Below, piece by piece: positions 3,688-6,228 of a DNA stretch of 6,228 nt. The stretch comes from JAICWP01 sp035935775 (GTDB lineage: Bacteria > Acidobacteriota > Terriglobia > Terriglobales > Acidobacteriaceae). Each line of letters starts with the position of its first letter. Positions within the stretch are counted from its first letter, which is position 1. The position numbers and the translations under genes were made by a program. The notes below the pieces were generated by a model. The model was given only the letters and a program-made list of their open reading frames with translations, ran no database searches and was not told where the DNA came from. The stretch is from NCBI GenBank assembly GCA_035935775.1, contig DASYWT010000413.1:1-6228 (forward strand), given 5' to 3'.

Positions 3688-6116
3688 TTTCTTAAAGTTT
3701 TCCCCGTCTTCAGTGTGTACTGAATCCGTTCCTGCGTTTTGCGCTCGCCGCACAGAGACTTGAACGCCTCCCGCTCCAGGTCGAGCAGATACTGTTCGCT
3801 GATCGGGGTCCCCGGCGTAACCCTGCCCCCGCACAGCACTTCCGCGACCTTGTTGCCGACCTTTACCTCGTGGTCGCTGATGTACTCGGCCTGCCGCATT
3901 AGATGTACGCCCAGCTTCAAAGTAGCAAGCATGCTTTCGCCGGGAGCGGGTATGGCGGTGCGCGGCACCGGGGGCTTGTATCCGGCCCGGGCCAGGTCCA
4001 GGGCGCGCTGCTTGGCGTCGGCCAGCACCCTCTCCCGGTTCATCGTCACTAGGTCGCCGTCGCTCAGGAAGCCCAGCCCGCGCGCCTCTTCCGCCGATGT
4101 AGAAACTTTGCCCATGGCGATGATCTCAAAGGCGCGCTTCATTGCCTCCACCAGCTCCACCGGCTCACCGCGCCCACCCGGGCGTACTGCTTCGGCGCTG
4201 TCAATAGCGCGCAGCAGCATCTCCTTGCAGCCTCCGCCGGCGGGCAGCAGGCCCAGGCCCACCTCTACCAGGCCCATGTAAAGCTCGGAATGCGGCTGGC
4301 GCACCGGCGCATGCAGCGGGATTTCGCAGCCGCCGCCCAGGGCCATGCCCAACGGCGCCACCACCACCGGTTTAGGCGAGAACTTGACCGCCTGTGCCAT
4401 CCCCTGAAAGCCGCGAATGGCCATATCAATTTCGTCCCAGTCGTCATCCTGGATGCCCATGAGCAGCAGCATCACGTTCGCGCCCACGGAGAAGTTCTGC
4501 GCGTCGTTGGTGATGACGAAGGCGTCGAAGTTGGCGTCCAGCGCGCCGGAATCCGGCCGCCCCGGGACGCCCAGCGTCTGCGTGACCAGTTGCACGATGT
4601 CGCCGCCCAGAGCGTTCATCTTGGAGTGGAACTCGATGCAGGCCACGCCGTCCCCCACATCTACCAGCGACGCACCGGCGTTCTTTTTGACGATATGGCA
4701 GGCCTTTTTGAGTGCTGGCAGCAGGATAACTCCTGCCGGCACCGGCTCTGGCCGGTAGCTGCCTGCGCTCAGGTCGAAATAGTCCCGCCCGGAGGGCGCT
4801 TCCCGGGCGTCGCTGTACCAGGATTTCTTGCCTGAGGCCAGCAGGCGCTCTGCATTGGCGGCAACCGGGCGGTTCTGCTTCTTCAACTGCGCCACCGTTT
4901 GCTCCACTCCGGCCGCGTCCCACAACTCGAACGGTCCCAGCTCCCAGTTGAAGCCCAGGCGCATGGCGCGGTCTATGTCGGCGATGGAATCAGATATCTC
5001 TCCAATGCGATTCGCCGTGTACGTCCACAGGTCGCCCAGCGCCGCCCACATGAATTCCGCCGCCTTATCGCCCTTGCGGGGCCCGGAGCCGTCCAGACCC
5101 AGCAGCATCCGCAGGCGCTGAGCGCTGTCGTCCACATTGCGCGCCATTTCCAGGGCAGGGAAGCTGGCCTTCTGCCGCGGCCGGTACTCCAGCGTGCGCC
5201 AGTCCAGCGCCAGCCGCTCTGCTTTTTCGCCCTTGCCGGACTTCTTGTAGAAGCCGCCGCCGGTTTTGTCGCCCAGCCAGCGCCGTTCCAGCATGATCTG
5301 CACAAACTGCGGCACCTGCAGGTCGGAACGCTCGTCGCGCACATTCTGCTTCAGGTTGCCGACCACGTGCGCCAGCACGTCCAGGCCGACCAGGTCGGCG
5401 GTGCGGAAGGTCGCCGATTTGGGCCAGCCCACCGCCGGTCCCGTGAGCGCGTCCACCTGTTCGACCGTGAGGTCCATTTCCTGCATGATTCGCATCACGT
5501 TGAGCGCGGAAAAGGTGCCGATCCGGTTGGCGATGAAGTTAGGCGTGTCCTTGGCGAACACAATGCCCTTGCCCAGGCGCACATCGGAGAAATGGCTGAT
5601 GGCGTCCAGCGCGGCGCGGTCTGTCTGCGGCGTGGGGATAATCTCCAGCAGCCGCATGTAGCGTGGCGGATTGAAGAAGTGGGTGCCAAACCAATGACGC
5701 CGAAAATCCTCCGAGAAACCCTCGGCGATCTTGCTCACCGGCAGGCCGCTGGTGTTGGTGGTCACGATGGTTCCCGGGCGGCGTGCAGCTTCCACCTTGC
5801 GCAGCAGGGTGCGCTTGATTTCCAGATCTTCCACTACCGCTTCAATGATCCAGTCCACGCTGGCCAGTCGGCTCAGGTCGTCTTCGAAATTGCCGGTCGT
5901 GATCAGCCGCGCCAAATCGGGCTCAAAGAAGGCCGCAGGTTTGGATTTCCGCGCTCCCTCCAGGCCCATTTCCGCGATGTAGTTGCGCGGTTCCTTGCCC
6001 GGCGCCACGATGTCCAGCAGCAAGCACTGGACGCCGGCATTGGCCAGATGGGCCGCGATCCGGGAACCCATGGTCCCCGCGCCTAAGACTGCGACTTTTT
6101 GAATATTCTTTCCCAT
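3684..6116 (-). CDS. fadN: Fused 3-hydroxyacyl-CoA dehydrogenase / enoyl-CoA hydratase, FadN type
   Basis: This 810-aa bifunctional enzyme hydrates enoyl-CoA and oxidises the resulting 3-hydroxyacyl-CoA with NAD. The dehydrogenase comes first: Rossmann motif VAVLGAGTMGSRIAAHLANAG (about 8-28), NTSGLPVSKIA (121-131), GTHFFNPPRYMRLLEII (144-160) with the catalytic pair H146 and E158, then NFIANRIG (193-200) and a second helical C-terminal domain (about 350-450). The crotonase-type hydratase follows: oxyanion motif NFSVGANV (541-548) and LGGGCEIP with E598, and GLVEVG with E618; these two glutamates are 20 residues apart, as in rat enoyl-CoA hydratase. This domain order is that of Bacillus FadN (about 789 aa) and the reverse of enterobacterial FadB. 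The ATG at 6116 puts the Rossmann motif where expected; a GTG at 6179 would add 21 residues of unlikely composition. The ribosome-binding site is weak (GGA within TTGGA, about 6-8 nt upstream). It is the first operon gene in view. No signal peptide is evident. Confidence 0.92.
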   Translation of the reverse strand: MGKNIQKVAVLGAGTMGSRIAAHLANAGVQCLLLDIVAPGKEPRNYIAEMGLEGARKSKPAAFFEPDLARLITTGNFEDDLSRLASVDWIIEAVVEDLEIKRTLLRKVEAARRPGTIVTTNTSGLPVSKIAEGFSEDFRRHWFGTHFFNPPRYMRLLEIIPTPQTDRAALDAISHFSDVRLGKGIVFAKDTPNFIANRIGTFSALNVMRIMQEMDLTVEQVDALTGPAVGWPKSATFRTADLVGLDVLAHVVGNLKQNVRDERSDLQVPQFVQIMLERRWLGDKTGGGFYKKSGKGEKAERLALDWRTLEYRPRQKASFPALEMARNVDDSAQRLRMLLGLDGSGPRKGDKAAEFMWAALGDLWTYTANRIGEISDSIADIDRAMRLGFNWELGPFELWDAAGVEQTVAQLKKQNRPVAANAERLLASGKKSWYSDAREAPSGRDYFDLSAGSYRPEPVPAGVILLPALKKACHIVKKNAGASLVDVGDGVACIEFHSKMNALGGDIVQLVTQTLGVPGRPDSGALDANFDAFVITNDAQNFSVGANVMLLLMGIQDDDWDEIDMAIRGFQGMAQAVKFSPKPVVVAPLGMALGGGCEIPLHAPVRQPHSELYMGLVEVGLGLLPAGGGCKEMLLRAIDSAEAVRPGGRGEPVELVEAMKRAFEIIAMGKVSTSAEEARGLGFLSDGDLVTMNRERVLADAKQRALDLARAGYKPPVPRTAIPAPGESMLATLKLGVHLMRQAEYISDHEVKVGNKVAEVLCGGRVTPGTPISEQYLLDLEREAFKSLCGERKTQERIQYTLKTGKTLRN

Positions 6117-6228
6117 AATGGTCCAAGAGGCTCTCCAACTCCGCCTCAGGCCTCTCTCTATTCTCGTATTTTGTATCACTCCCGGAGGGTTCCCGTCCGT
6201 GAGCGATCTGTCGAATGGATTCGCGCGT
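6117..6228 (-). other. Leader upstream of the fadN-like gene, no certain gene
   Basis: The 112 bp holds no convincing promoter. A weak inverted repeat, AGAGGC (6126-6131) with GCCTCT (6150-6155), lies just ahead of the start codon and could fold over the poor ribosome-binding region. One minus-strand frame from the right edge reads 16 codons to a TGA at 6176-6178 and might be the end of an upstream gene, but the stretch is too short to support this. No palindrome resembling the Bacillus FadR operator was found. Confidence 0.4.

Noticed and set aside
4899..6086. 395-codon open frame on the plus strand opposite the fused dehydrogenase/hydratase gene
   Set aside because: Same reasoning: fully antisense to a conserved enzyme, composition typical of a shadow frame, no domain visible.
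6117..6179. N-terminal extension of the fadN-like protein from a GTG at 6179
   Set aside because: The added 21 residues (Arg/Trp rich) do not resemble the family, while the ATG at 6116 places the NAD-binding motif within the first residues as usual. The weak RBS leaves slight doubt.

Overview
The window carries a compact fatty-acid beta-oxidation operon on the minus strand. Transcription runs right to left: a fused 3-hydroxyacyl-CoA dehydrogenase/enoyl-CoA hydratase (6116 down to 3684), a thiolase (3607 to 2429), an acyl-CoA dehydrogenase (2014 to 215), and then the first 11 codons of another gene at the left edge (33 to 1). Order and sizes (810, 392 and 599 aa) match the fadN-fadA-fadE layout of Bacillus, not the fadBA layout of enterobacteria. 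The three enzymes together cover all four steps of the cycle: oxidation to enoyl-CoA, hydration, oxidation to 3-ketoacyl-CoA and thiolysis. All catalytic residues I can place are present, so the pathway looks functional.

The base composition is GC-rich. Gene junctions hold palindromic repeats built from a 9-nt CRCRRAGGA unit. From memory such repeats are common in Acidobacteriota and some other environmental phyla, so an acidobacterium is my best guess. This is inference, because no rRNA or other phylogenetic marker is present.

Layout on the plus coordinates: 1-33 start of a gene with a signal-peptide-like N-terminus; 34-214 spacer with nested inverted repeats and a candidate promoter; 215-2014 fadE-like; 2015-2428 unusually long spacer; 2429-3607 fadA-like; 3608-3683 short spacer almost filled by a palindromic repeat; 3684-6116 fadN-like; 6117-6228 leader with no certain gene.

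The most notable feature is a tandem duplication at 2019-2257 and 2258-2505 (239 and 248 bp, 14 substitutions and one 9-bp indel). It spans the fadA-fadE spacer, part of the fadE ribosome-binding region and the last 25 codons of fadA. It leaves a detached thiolase C-terminal fragment next to fadE and doubles the palindromic repeat and a candidate promoter. I found no evidence of an undescribed multi-gene system; the genes are ordinary and the novelty is in the spacers.
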